From Montifringilla adamsi (lineage: Eukaryota > Chordata > Aves > Passeriformes > Passeridae), in NCBI GenBank assembly GCA_017590115.1, contig JAGGNK010003224.1, positions 1,230,913 through 1,294,912 of the forward strand: a stretch of DNA of 64,000 nucleotides, written 5' to 3'. The position numbers and the translations under genes are program-made. The notes under the pieces are model-generated. The model made no database searches and was not told the origin of the DNA. It saw only the letters and a list, made by a program, of their open reading frames with translations. The stretch's first letter is position 1. Every line of letters begins with the position of its first letter. This document shows positions 14,351 through 24,262 of this stretch, in pieces.

Positions 14351-17300
14351 ATGCTACAGGGCTGGATGAGCAGCCGAGGCAAGTGCAAGCTAGCCCTCTG
14401 AACATTAAAGAAACTCCTTACATGCCAAAGACATGGAGTAATTAATCATCTAAAAATCAGTCACGTACAATTCCATTAATACCAAAAGACTGTAACATAT
14501 AAAAGTCATCCAAAGCCCATGTCCACCACTAATCTCCTAGGAAATAAATGACGTGTGTGGCAGCAGCAGAACCATGTGCAGTTCATCCCATCTCCTGTCA
14601 GTTTTGTCCTGCTCTCATCCAGTGGCTGCAAGGCCACAGGGCTGGACCAGTGAAGCTCTCCTGAAGGCTCATTCTTCCACATATGAGAATGGACAGCTGG
14701 AGGCACTCAGTATGTCACAGAACACACACAGGACTTCAGCAAACTCTGACTGATAAATTCACTTTTGTTACTTACAAAATTAGACAGAATTGTTGTCCAG
14801 CTTTAGAGATACAGTAGTCACAGCTGCAAAGTGATAAACACAGGCCTTGTGCTGGGTTTGATATGCATTAGGTGCAGGGTTTATATAACAGTTTTCAAAT
14901 TATACATTAACCTCAGAAGTCTGGGAGAAGACAACCAGAATCAAAATGGTCCCCTTGTGGAAAAATTATGTAACACTTATTGAATTTAATCCTCCAAGGG
15001 TGTATCTGCCCAAAGAAGAGAAAATTCTTCCTGAAACACATGCAAGATGGAGAGCCATAAAACTAGAGAAAATGCCCCACAAGGCTGCAAGTAAGCAATT
15101 TACAGAGCATGGAGTTTAGAGACAGCTTCCATGTTCTGTTCATACCAAAAAAAGGGGCAGGAAGGCACCAAGATGCTTCCCACTCCTCCAAACATCACAA
15201 CAAAATACCATTTGCTGTAGATGAATATACTGTTTTACAAAAAAAATGAGAATGAAATCAAGAAATAAAATCAAATACATCAAACTATCCCAAGAAATGC
15301 ATACAAGCATGCAGAACCAGGAAACAAAATAAAAGAGTGGGCAGAAGCCTATGCCAGAATTTTCCCACATTTTACATGGTTAACCCAGTATTTTCCTAAG
15401 TGTGTCTATATTTAAAGTTTACTGAGATGTCTATTTTCATAGGCACCACAAATACCCTAATAAGAGCTGCATTTACAAATGCCTAATACATCTCCTCATT
15501 TGGATACCATAAAATACTCAGCTTTTTACTTTTTTCTTGTTATTTTGGTAGAAAATTTTGTTCTTTCATCTGATGGAAAGAACATCTACACAGCGGCACA
15601 GGAATACCTGTGTCTCTTTGAATGCATTAAGGCTTGTCTACAAACAAGCATTACATTGCTACAAATAACATGCAAAAACAAATCAAAGCAACTCCATCCT
15701 TACACCTGACTTCATTCTGGTACAGAGCCACTGTTAGATGGCACTTAAAAGTGCTGTTGTAATTTCCAAATAAGGTGAATATACAGTATAGTACAACTTC
15801 TTCACACATTTTGCACTGCCACCCAAAAAGAGTGGTACCACTACACAGCTGCAATTGTTTCAGGAGAAAAAACACGCACATCTCATATTTCTCACTGAAA
15901 CAGTCCTACGGGCTAAAAAATTGGGTCTGGAGCCTGCCACACCATCCCAATACTAATGAAAGACTATGAACTTTATTTAAAAACCAAACACTTACTCTAA
16001 TAAAATAAAAACTTTTATAAAAACACCTGAAAATACCAGTTAATTTAAGAATATGCAAACAACAGGCCTGAAAAGGATGCAGTGTTGTTTACTCCGACTG
16101 AAAAAAAATGGGAAACATATGCTACAATCTCTAAACCTTCCCACTCAAAGAATTAGGACAGAATTAGAAGATATTTCAGTAATGAAACAGAATGAACATG
16201 CTTATCACCTATTTCAAAGAACAGCTTAAAAAGTTACAAGCTGCAAAATATGACAAATAAGCTCCTATTGCCCAATGCACTGTTCGGGTGTGCACCTCAC
16301 CCAGCAACCAAGCCTACAACAGAACAAGGAAAATTATTCGCTAGAATAACCTCATTCATTTCAACAGAATCCTCACGTGAATAAAGTTACTCAATGCACA
16401 TACACAGAGAAGGAAGAGGCTATCAGACAGCCCCCCCCCATCCCCTATGCATGCTACCACAGCACCAGATGTGACCTGCTAGCTCCCTCTCTAGCTGGTA
16501 GAAAGGGAGTGGGTAGGTGCTTGGCTCTCTTTCCCCGCTTAATGCACCTGTTAATGCAGCTGAGCTGGAAAAGGTACCTCAGGAAAAGAACAAGTGCAGT
16601 TTATTGAGTTCAGGGAACCAGGAAAACCAGTAGGGATTTGAAGCAAGATTTCAAGACATAACTGACTGTGCTGTGCTCCTCCACTCCTGTAGCTGTACTG
16701 CTCTCGGGCTTAGCTGCAAGGTGCTAGCACAGCTCATTGTGAAACACCTCACTCCAAACAGTCCAACAGAAACTTGGACTTTGAAAGCATTTCTTCCTGT
16801 TCTCACTGAAAGAATGTTCTGTTTAACCCAGTTTTTTCTTAGAAGATCCATGTAACTATTGAACATTCTGAATTTTCTTTTTTTAAATGCAGTCTCCAGT
16901 GCAATTCACTTATCATATAGACGCAGGTTGTTCAATTCAAGCTGTTGATTAAATACACTTAACGACATTGATAGTTCCTCAGAAAATATCACAGAGAATG
17001 TTACATTTATGAAGGCATACAGCCAGCTGGCACAGAGTACAAAATGAAATAATCTTACACTTTAAATATATATTCTTAAGGGAACTATAACTTCTGGGGC
17101 ATTTATTTGTAGTGCTTTCTGTATGAATATTCCAGTCCTGCATCCATGCATCTCACTGCGAAAGCAATGCTAACCTGCCACCACATTTACCTGTCTCCCT
17201 ATGAAAACAGTTTTCCACACATCACCTGGATAAACTTATTTTACTGTAACTCTGACACAGACGGACTTCGTTCTCGCAACCTCTGGAACAAGTGTTTACA

Positions 17301-17678
17301 CACCGGGTGCTCAGGGAAGGCAGGCGTGTGCAGACACCGCGCTTTTAGCGATGCTGATGCAGCTGAGGAACCCCCCGGGTGAGCTCTCATCCCCCCGGGG
17401 CAGAGTCGTGCCCGACGGCCCGCGACCCCGCGGCGCAGACAGACCGGGACGGCGGGATGGAGAGCCACAGAGCCCAGCATCCTGCCTCGGGGGCTGCGGC
17501 CGGCGCCCCGGCCGGCGTGGGGCCTGCGGGGCTGTCCCGGGTGCAGCACTCTGGAGAGCGCCGGGCCGAGCCCGCGGCAGCCCCGGCCCCGCCGCCCGGT
17601 CCGGCGCCCGCCGAAGTTTGCGCCGGGCGAGGTGCGAGGCGCCGGGGCCACCCCTCTCCCGCCCGCCGTGAGCCCCGC

Positions 17679-17684
17679 GCTAAC
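17679..17684 (-). other. HCN1: 5' splice donor of HCN1 intron 1
   Basis: On the minus strand the exon ends CTTCAG and the intron begins GTTAGC. CAG|GT is a standard exon-intron join; the +3 T is a mild departure from the purine preferred there. Protein homology stops exactly here: the next in-frame residues are Leu-Ala-Arg-Gly instead of the aromatic start of S1. The intron phase (two bases of the split codon in exon 1) leaves AG to be completed as Arg. Confidence 0.9.
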
Positions 17685-18058
17685 CTGAAGTCGCTGTAGG
17701 GGTGGATGATCCAGAACCCCGCAGTTTTAACCCTTTCCTGCTCCTTCTCCACCGCCTTCTGGCTGCCGAACATGCGGAGGGAGAATTTGTTGACCCCCGG
17801 CTGCAGCATGGAGGTGAACTGCCGCTGCATGAAGCCGTACTGCCGCCGGGGTCCCTCGGCATCCTCGAAGCCCACCACGGGCTCCTCGCCCCCGCCGCCG
17901 TCCACTTTGAAGCACACCGAGTTGCCATGCTCCTTCACGCCGCCACTGCCGGGGCTGCTCTGGGCTTTCTCCGCCGAGGCCGCCGGCTTGGCTGGGAAGG
18001 AGTTAGCGCTGCCATCGTCCCGGCTGCCGGCGGAGGAGCTGCGCTTCCCAGCCTCCAT
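17685..18058 (-). CDS. HCN1: HCN1 exon 1, coding part (N-terminus of HCN channel 1)
   Basis: This exon encodes 124 whole codons plus two bases of codon 125 of the HCN1 pacemaker channel, a plasma-membrane cation channel that opens on hyperpolarization and carries the Ih/If current. Recognition rests on the block [18 protein letters not shown] (residues 43-60) and the near-invariant stretch from [13 protein letters not shown] (76-88) through [20 protein letters not shown] (91-110) to [12 protein letters not shown] (113-124), which is the HCN domain leading into S1. Residues 1-42 are Ser/Ala/Gly rich and less conserved, as usual in the family. The glycine run has only four residues, shorter than in mammalian HCN1. 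The start is the ATG at 18058: it has A at -3 and G at +4, and it is the first in-frame ATG after an in-frame TGA at 18238-18236. The exon ends at a GT donor after CAG, splitting an AG-N codon that fits the conserved Arg after SDF. Membrane segments, pore and cyclic-nucleotide domain lie in exons outside the window. Confidence 0.97.
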
Positions 18059-18236
18059 GCTGCGGGGCGGGCGCACCCCAGCCAAGGTAGAGCGCGGGGA
18101 AGCCTCGCCGCCGCCGGTGCCCTTCAGCGGCGCGGCTGGGCTGTGCCGCCCTGGGCTGGGCAAGGCTGGGCAGGGCTGGGCTGGGCTGGGCTGGGCTGGG
18201 CTGGGCTGAGCTCCGCGCCGCCGTGCCGCCCGGCAT
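18003..18236 (-). other. Candidate overlapping upstream ORF in the HCN1 leader
   Basis: An ATG at 18236-18234 on the HCN1 strand opens a 77-codon frame ending at the stop 18005-18003. It is one frame off from HCN1 and runs past the HCN1 start at 18058, so it overlaps the first 18 or so HCN1 codons. Its ATG has G at -3 and C at +4, a middling context. The peptide is low complexity (Gln-Pro-Ser-Pro-Ala repeats from the CCCAG pentamers, then Arg/Gly-rich) and resembles nothing I know. It matters only if transcription starts upstream of 18236. It may be a by-product of GC-rich DNA. Confidence 0.35.
18151..18208. repeat. CTGGG/CCCAG pentamer microsatellite in HCN1 leader
   Basis: An imperfect pentamer array becomes perfect from 18176 to 18208 (six CTGGG units plus a partial one). 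On the plus strand this gives at least seven GGG runs separated by two bases (CT), which satisfies the classic four-run G-quadruplex pattern; the HCN1 transcript carries the C-rich complement. It lies about 95-150 bases upstream of the HCN1 ATG, so it is probably in the 5' UTR or core promoter. Confidence 0.85.
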
Positions 18237-18271
18237 CACCAGCGCCGCCGGCTCGGAGCGCGCTCCGCGCA

Positions 18272-18314
18272 GGGCGGGCACCGCCGCCCCTCGCCCGCCC
18301 CCTGCCGGCCGCCC
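18272..18314 (-). promoter_or_regulatory. HCN1: Cluster of GC boxes (Sp1/KLF-type) upstream of HCN1
   Basis: The plus strand carries CCGCCC at 18284-18289, 18295-18300 and 18309-18314, which read GGGCGG on the HCN1 strand, and a GGGCGG in the opposite orientation at 18272-18277. Another lies at 18065-18070 just before the start codon. Four GC boxes within 43 bases about 215-255 bases upstream of the ATG is a plausible core-promoter arrangement for a TATA-less CpG-island gene. Binding is inferred from the motif only. Confidence 0.5.
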
Positions 18315-19020
18315 CGCTCCGCCTGACATTGAGCCCGGAGTCCTTGAGGGGCCGCGCGGCCAGCGGGCAGCGCCTGAGGGAGGGGCCGGGGCCGAGCGCG
18401 GGCCGGGGACAGGGGACGGGGCCCCCCGAGCGCCGGGCCCGCGCCTCCGCAGGAGCACAGGAACACGCGTAGGTGGATGTTTCACCCTGGGCAGAGCAAG
18501 GGGCAAGGCGTGGGGTGGTAGCGTGCCTGTGCAACCCGAGCGAGAAACAGTGGCTGGGAGTGATGCAGTGAGGCGTTTTCACGGGCTCGCCTGTCCCTTG
18601 GGAAGCCTCTGTTGCTCCTCGTGGAGAGGGCAAGAGGCCGGGGTCTGCCTGGCCATGGGGTCGAGGGGCGGCACTGGAAGTGGCGGAGGCGTTGTGGGTT
18701 CGTCCTGCTCAGAGTGCAGTGCGTGTCCGGCATAGGGGAACATCGATGGAGTGTGAGCGAGCTGGGAAGGCCGGCTGCTGAGCGGCGTTCTTTTTCACAG
18801 ACGAAGCACATCGGTCCGCTTAGGCACTCCCGCCAAGCGGCTTTTCCTTGTCCTTTAGCCTTGAGCGGGCTGAAAACGGGCCACGCGACGTTAGAGATGC
18901 TGCGAGCACGGCTGGACCACCCAGGGATGCCGTTCCCGTCGGGAGGGCTGTGCTGCCGTGGGCACCTGCCTTTTCTCCCTGAAAGGCGTAAAATGGCAGG
19001 TGCTCCCGAGTGCGGAGACA

Positions 19021-22000
19021 ACCTTTTCACGTATTCCAAGAGGTGATTTGGCCTTTGTTTGCATGTCAGTGGGAAACTGGAGTCCACATTTAGTTTGCTC
19101 CACTTGACATTTAAGTACATAAATTACAATTTAGAAGCCCCTAAAAAGCCGGAAAAAGCTGTCAGACAGAAAGGAAACAGTGGGTATTTCTAGCTTCCAG
19201 TACTCTATATACACTCAAAGGAAATAGGGTATATATTGCCTTCAGTATCTCTACAGACATTGTCCTAATGATTGCAGGTTGTAATTCGGGAGCTGTGCAG
19301 TGAGGTAGGAGCTGAGAGAGCAAATGATAAGAAGCTGTTTATAAACCATGAACGAGGAGGAGCTTGGTCTCTGTTGTGAAAAATGGAAGATGCTGATACT
19401 TACCCTAAAAGATGTGAGGTTTTCTGAGTTACAGAATGATGGAAAATCAATATCTGTAGGTATTGCTAGAGGAGCTCTAGCATTATGTCCTCCTGCAAAA
19501 ACATATATTACAGCATATACATGTAGGTCCTGGTCTTCCATTTAGAATAGGTTTGACATAGGTTTTTCACCCATTCTCAACACATTTTTCATTTTGCACA
19601 TTAAAAGTAGAGTAGGAAAGCATTAGTAAAGACTCACAAGCTTGACTCTGGTATTTTCAATAGCATTTTCCTTTGTCCTTTACACAACAGATGCTTAAAT
19701 TTAGGAGAAAAACAGATGTGCAAATCTGCACCCCACCATTTGCACAGTGTCAATCTGGTGCACTGGGGGGCTGTATTTCAAAGTGGGATCTGAGGGCTTT
19801 CCTCAACAATTGCAGCTCTAGCAGAATGTTTATGCCTAGGGAACTCAAACTCACAAGGTTCCATTGATGTTCATGACTTTAGTGTGGAAGATGTTAACAT
19901 CATGCCAGTGTGGAAGAAGATGGCAAATGCAGATGTGCTAGGATGGATTGCTGAAGGTTGGGCTGTGATCAGGATAGGAATGAATATGCTTGTAGAGTAA
20001 TTGGTTGAGGACTGACACACATAAATCTTCCCCATCTGAAGTGACACTTTTCTGTAGGATTTTATCCTGAAACAGTGAAGAGTGTGTGCACAGCTGCTAG
20101 TGGCTCATACACAGCTGCTGATAGACAAATTATCTCCAAATTATGTCCTCCTTCTTCCCTCATCCAATGTCTGTCACTATACGGTAATTTGAAAGTAAGA
20201 AACTACTACTGTTTTGCAGCTTTCTTAAAGAATTAACTCACATCATATTTGACAGAACCCGAAAAGGCATGGGATGAAAAGTCTAATTCACACAGTGCTT
20301 TTCCACAAATTCAGACAGTGTACCACATCATGGGCAGTGCAACCTTAGGATTTCTGCTACTTCTTCACTACTTAATCCACAGGACTTTTGCATTCAGTCC
20401 TTGACCTGAATGGTCTCTCCCAGCATAACCTAGGACAGCAACAGCTAGTCATGTACAGGACAAAAATAGACCTGTAGGGGAGTAAATCAGAACAGTGAAA
20501 TGGAGACATTTACAGCTGCAGTAAGCAGATTCTGATGTACGTTTTTTAATTGGAGAAGCAGTGAGCACTGGATTAATGGTGATGGTCCTTAATTTATGGA
20601 TGAGGAAAATTGTGCACAGCAAGAACATTCAATTTCTTCTTTCATGAAACTTGCTTTCACTTGTATTTTGTGTCTCATTTGCCAGTATTTATCCTTACTT
20701 GGTATGGACCGCAGACCTACCAAAATGACCAACCCTGCCTACCTTCCCCTCTTTTTACAACAGAAGAATCTGGAAATGTTCTATTTCCCTTGGTGGCATT
20801 ATATAGATATGAGAGGGGTTTGTTCCATCAAAATGCCCTACAACTTGGGAGAAGTTCTTAAAGAAAGAAAATAACCTGCATTACATGTAACATAGGATTT
20901 TATGCATGCTTTTCAAACACAGCGTATGTATAAACCACACAGGTATATGTCTCTTGGTAAAATTGAGATTTTGATATTTTCTGCTTCTCATGATCGAACT
21001 TCAGATTTTTATATTTTTTTTTTCTGTATAGAAGAAATGTATACTTATTTGTACATGTCTGAGTGATACCTAAGTATGGCCTAATTGACCTTAATAATTG
21101 ACCTCAACATCTTGCAATTTTTAATAGCAATCCTGAGATGATAGGATGAGAAAACATTTTCATAATTTGTAGTTTTTCTTTGGGAGAATGGATTCTTCCA
21201 AATAATTGAATGTTGTTTTCAGCCCAGAAATTGAAATCTCCTGAGGCCCATCATGTTAGCTTAGATGAGAGAATCTTGGTTCACATGAGAAGAAATAACA
21301 GAGCATGGTGTGTGGGAATAGTCCTGAAGACTGCACCAGGGATGAAAATGGTTGAAAGGTCATTTTAGCTGAAGGCATAGCTTGTTCTCTGTCAAGTTTT
21401 ATTCTGATTTTGTGGCCATGCCAGGAGAAATACACAGAAAAATGAAATTTATACATGAAATTTACAAGAAATCAGTGCTAGCAGAACAATAGGGGCAAAA
21501 AATTGATTCTGCATCTCTTCGCTATGTCCTAGATTAATCGATCACTACTAAAAATTTAGTAAGCTGTTTTACTTGTGTATATTAAATTATTTGTATTACT
21601 TACTCTACTTCATCAAAGTACTGTAACATCATTAGTTTCAGTGCCTTATATAACTCTAATACTAATGTATACTAAGATTAATATAAAGAAAACTAATTCT
21701 CTTCTGCCAAATATAATAATTTTTTATACCTGTAGTAAATACATTCCTCCTTCACCTTATTTTTTCATTTTGATATAACTTGAACATACACTGAACAGTT
21801 TGTCTGTAGGAATCAAAAAAAAAAAAAAAATAGCAGCCTGTGTACAGAGGCATATGTATTTGTTCAGTGAAGAAACTGGGGCACAGACAAGAAACAAGAC
21901 TTCTATGAGACGACCCAGTAAGATGCAGAACAAAGCTGTTGTCTCTCAAGTTAAGATTTCATGCCCTGTGAGATATTTTTAAGATTGTTTCTCAACAGAA

Positions 22001-23559
22001 GGTCACTGTCAAGTCAAATGGCAAACCAGGGTTAGCAAGAAAGGAAAATAATAGTTATATTTACAGTTATATAACCACGTCTGCCAGCTTAATTGAGGAT
22101 TGATCCAGATTCATAATATGTGCTGTTTTCCATGCCTGTTTGCTTGAAGTTTGCAATTAAATTATTTTGATTTGATCCTACCCTACTTACGTTACTTTCC
22201 ATGCCTATTTACTCCCACATACTTATTGGCAATAAATGTTTTCCAATAGATTTTATATTAATATTAGCTAGTGTTTATGAAGCAAGAAGAATCTTACTTT
22301 TTCAACCATTAGCATCCTTTGAAGAAAACATAGCACAAAGCAATTGGAACTTCAACCATGAATGTTACATGGCAGCTGTCCATACAGTTACTTGAGTTGG
22401 TTTTGTTTTGTTTGTTTGTTTTTGTTTTTTTTTTAACTCTGTAGTACAGTTTGAATGTCCCCAGTGAGTACTGATAAATATGTAAATATGATCTTGGTGA
22501 TTTCTGTTCTGGCCTGGTGCTGAGTGTTGGAAGTCCTGCTGCAGCATCTCCGTGCTTCAGAACTGATACAGTTCTGGAACAGGAGGGTAAAATTAAATCA
22601 CAAAATATTCCTACTGGTTTTTACCAGCTCTCTGAAGTGTCTTTTATTTATGCTAATCACTTTCTAAATTTAATAGAATATTTGTGTGCTTTGAGTGCCT
22701 TATCTTTTTTGAAGAAAAATATTTTAATGTCAGTGTTTATTATCTGTTTAATAAGCTGCCAGATCTTTATTCAACCCTATGGAGATATCATTGCCACAAA
22801 AGAAAAGTAAAAAGTGAAAAACAAATTCAAATTTGATTTTTTTTTTTTAGTTGTGGGTGTATTATTGTTTATTAGTCTTTGCTAATGTCTGAATTGTTGG
22901 GTACCTGAAGTGCTTTAGAAATTATTAAGAAATTGCTTTCCCTGACAAATGTTCAGCTGTCTGAGTAAGTGGCTATGATAAGGCACATCAAATTTTTGCA
23001 ATGTTAAAAATACTTTTTCTTGTAGTTTGAATGCAAATGCACCCCAAATAAATTTTATTTAAAATCATATTCTTAACAATAACTACCTTATGACTGTATT
23101 GGTTTGAAGAACTATGATTTGACACTACAAACAGGTAGACATTTCTAAGTATTTTTTTTTTATAAATCACAGTACTTGTTTCATACAATGCCTAATCTTG
23201 TGAACATTTCTAAAATTAGTGCTTGCAGGTGTGAAAGGTCACATGTTACTATTTAGAGTGCTATATACTACACTAGGCTCAAGTATTTGCAGGCTTTTAT
23301 CCCTTCTCTGTAATACGAGAGAAATATAGTTTCTATAAAAATGTAAATACCATTAATTGGTCTGGCGTGTAACTTGACATTAACAATAGCTTTTTTCTCC
23401 TGTTGCACACAGTGTTCCTACATAATTGCATAATCAATCCACAAAAGCAAGTCCCTGTGATTTAAAAATGTCTTCCTTCTGGAACTTCTAGAGACAAATA
23501 ATGTCTTTTTAAAACTTGTATATTTCAATAACGTGTGAATGTCCGCATTAAACAGAATG
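19021..23559. other. AT-rich intergenic DNA upstream of HCN1; nothing recognised
   Basis: Composition drops back to AT-rich directly after the CpG island. The open frames here are all short, without domains, and none is supported by neighbouring signals. I see no RNA gene or mobile element, only short A or T runs such as 21819-21834 and 22427-22435. Confidence 0.6.
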
Positions 23560-24262
23560 ACCTAATTGCCACCTTCCAGTAACTAAAGGGAGTTTACAAG
23601 AAAGATGGAAAGGGAGTTTTTACAGGAGCATGTAAGGGAGTTTTACAGGAGAGAGGAGTGTCCCTCTTGCACAATGAGCCTCCCCAGGAAACACAGTTGG
23701 AACCTTCTGTGCTTCCCTGTCACACGTGGCAGCCGCCCAAAGAGAATCTGCCATGGTGACCATCTTCCTTCCATGTCCAGTGCTGTCACCACTGTCCATG
23801 GATCCAAACTGCTTCTCAGGTCCTTTAAAGAATGCCTTGCCCAGTTCTAAGAAGTGGCCACCTCTCACCATTGGGACACCTGTCCCCCCCCATATTTACT
23901 CTCCTGGGGCCTGGGGGTCTCAGGAACAGAGATCCTTCTCCGCTGAAGGCAGAGGGCTCCACCACACCCTCCCCATCAGTAGTGACAGGATGAGGGAAAA
24001 TGGCTTCAAGCTGGAAGAAAATAAGTTTAGATTAGACATTAGGAAAAAATCTTTTACTTTGAGAGTTGTGAGGCACTGGAACAGATTCCACAGCTTCCAG
24101 AGAAGCCGTGGATGCCCCATCCCTGGGAATTTCTCAAGGCCAGGCTGGATGGGGCTCTGAACAACCTGATCCAGTGAAAGGTATTCCTGCCTATGGCAGG
24201 GGGACTGGAACCAGCTGATCCTTAAGGTCCCTTTCAAACCAAACTATTGTATGATTCTGTGA
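23560..24262 (+). mobile_element. CR1 LINE 3' fragment split by an insert
   Basis: The left piece, about 23560-23634, matches the CR1 3' region (accttccagtaactaaaggg, then a 'tacaagaaagatgg' block and 'aggagcatgta'). The matching sequence resumes at about 23979 (gtagtgacaggatgaggg) and runs through 'aggcactggaacag', 'gtggatgccccatccctggg' and 'aaggccaggctggatgggg' to the tail ATTGTATGATTCTGTGA at about 24262. Between them lies unrelated sequence (see next entry). The element is non-coding 3' UTR, 5'-truncated and on the strand opposite to HCN1. Confidence 0.8.
23635..23978. other. Unidentified ~344-bp insert inside a CR1
   Basis: This GC-richer block separates two CR1 pieces that are contiguous in other copies. 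Both sides can be read with a GTA at the junction (23632-23634 and 23979-23981), so a 3-bp target duplication is possible but weak. No terminal inverted repeats, A tail or reading frame with a known domain was found. It begins with an imperfect copy of the adjacent CR1 segment (an 'agggagttttacaggag' block occurs on both sides of 23634), which also allows a replication-slippage origin for that end. Confidence 0.45.

Larger units (their letters stand above)
1..17684 (-). other. HCN1: HCN1 intron 1, 5' portion (no exons recognised)
   Basis: Everything left of the donor at 17684 is intron 1 on the minus strand and continues beyond the window. It is AT-rich. I read the open frames in it on both strands; all are short, show no recognisable domain and have AT-rich codon use, so I take them as chance. 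No exon 2 of HCN1 (which would encode S1 and the following transmembrane segments) is present. Content seen: a CR1 tail at 1530-1646, simple repeats at 1038-1071, 2614-2680, 10768-10784 and 14325-14350, and hairpins at 3020-3069 and 11299-11333. A more GC-rich patch at about 4540-4690 has no identifiable content. Confidence 0.8.
17330..19020. promoter_or_regulatory. HCN1: CpG island covering HCN1 promoter, leader and exon 1
   Basis: Sequence composition changes abruptly from AT-rich DNA on both sides to GC- and CpG-dense DNA here. The island covers the start of intron 1, the coding exon, the leader and several hundred bases upstream of the start codon. This is the expected promoter type for a neuronal channel gene. 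I saw no convincing TATA box upstream of the start codon on the minus strand, so dispersed initiation is likely, but the transcription start cannot be fixed from sequence. Long open frames on both strands inside the island follow from the scarcity of AT-rich stop codons and are not evidence of more genes. Confidence 0.85.

Noticed and set aside
17387..17684. HCN1 reading frame continuing past exon 1 for about 98 codons
   Set aside because: Homology stops at the GT donor and the following sequence is GC-rich intron. At most it would describe a retained-intron product, for which there is no evidence.
18059..18163. A possible N-terminal extension of HCN1 starting at 18163
   Set aside because: The codon at 18163-18161 is TTG, not ATG, and no in-frame ATG occurs between the in-frame stop at 18238-18236 and the ATG at 18058, which has a strong context and matches the family start.
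17702..18735. Long open frames on the plus strand across the CpG island (up to about 256 codons)
   Set aside because: They are antisense to HCN1 exon 1 and its leader, have compositions dictated by GC-rich DNA (Ala/Gly/Pro/Arg), and show no domain. HCN1 homology on the minus strand explains the coding content.
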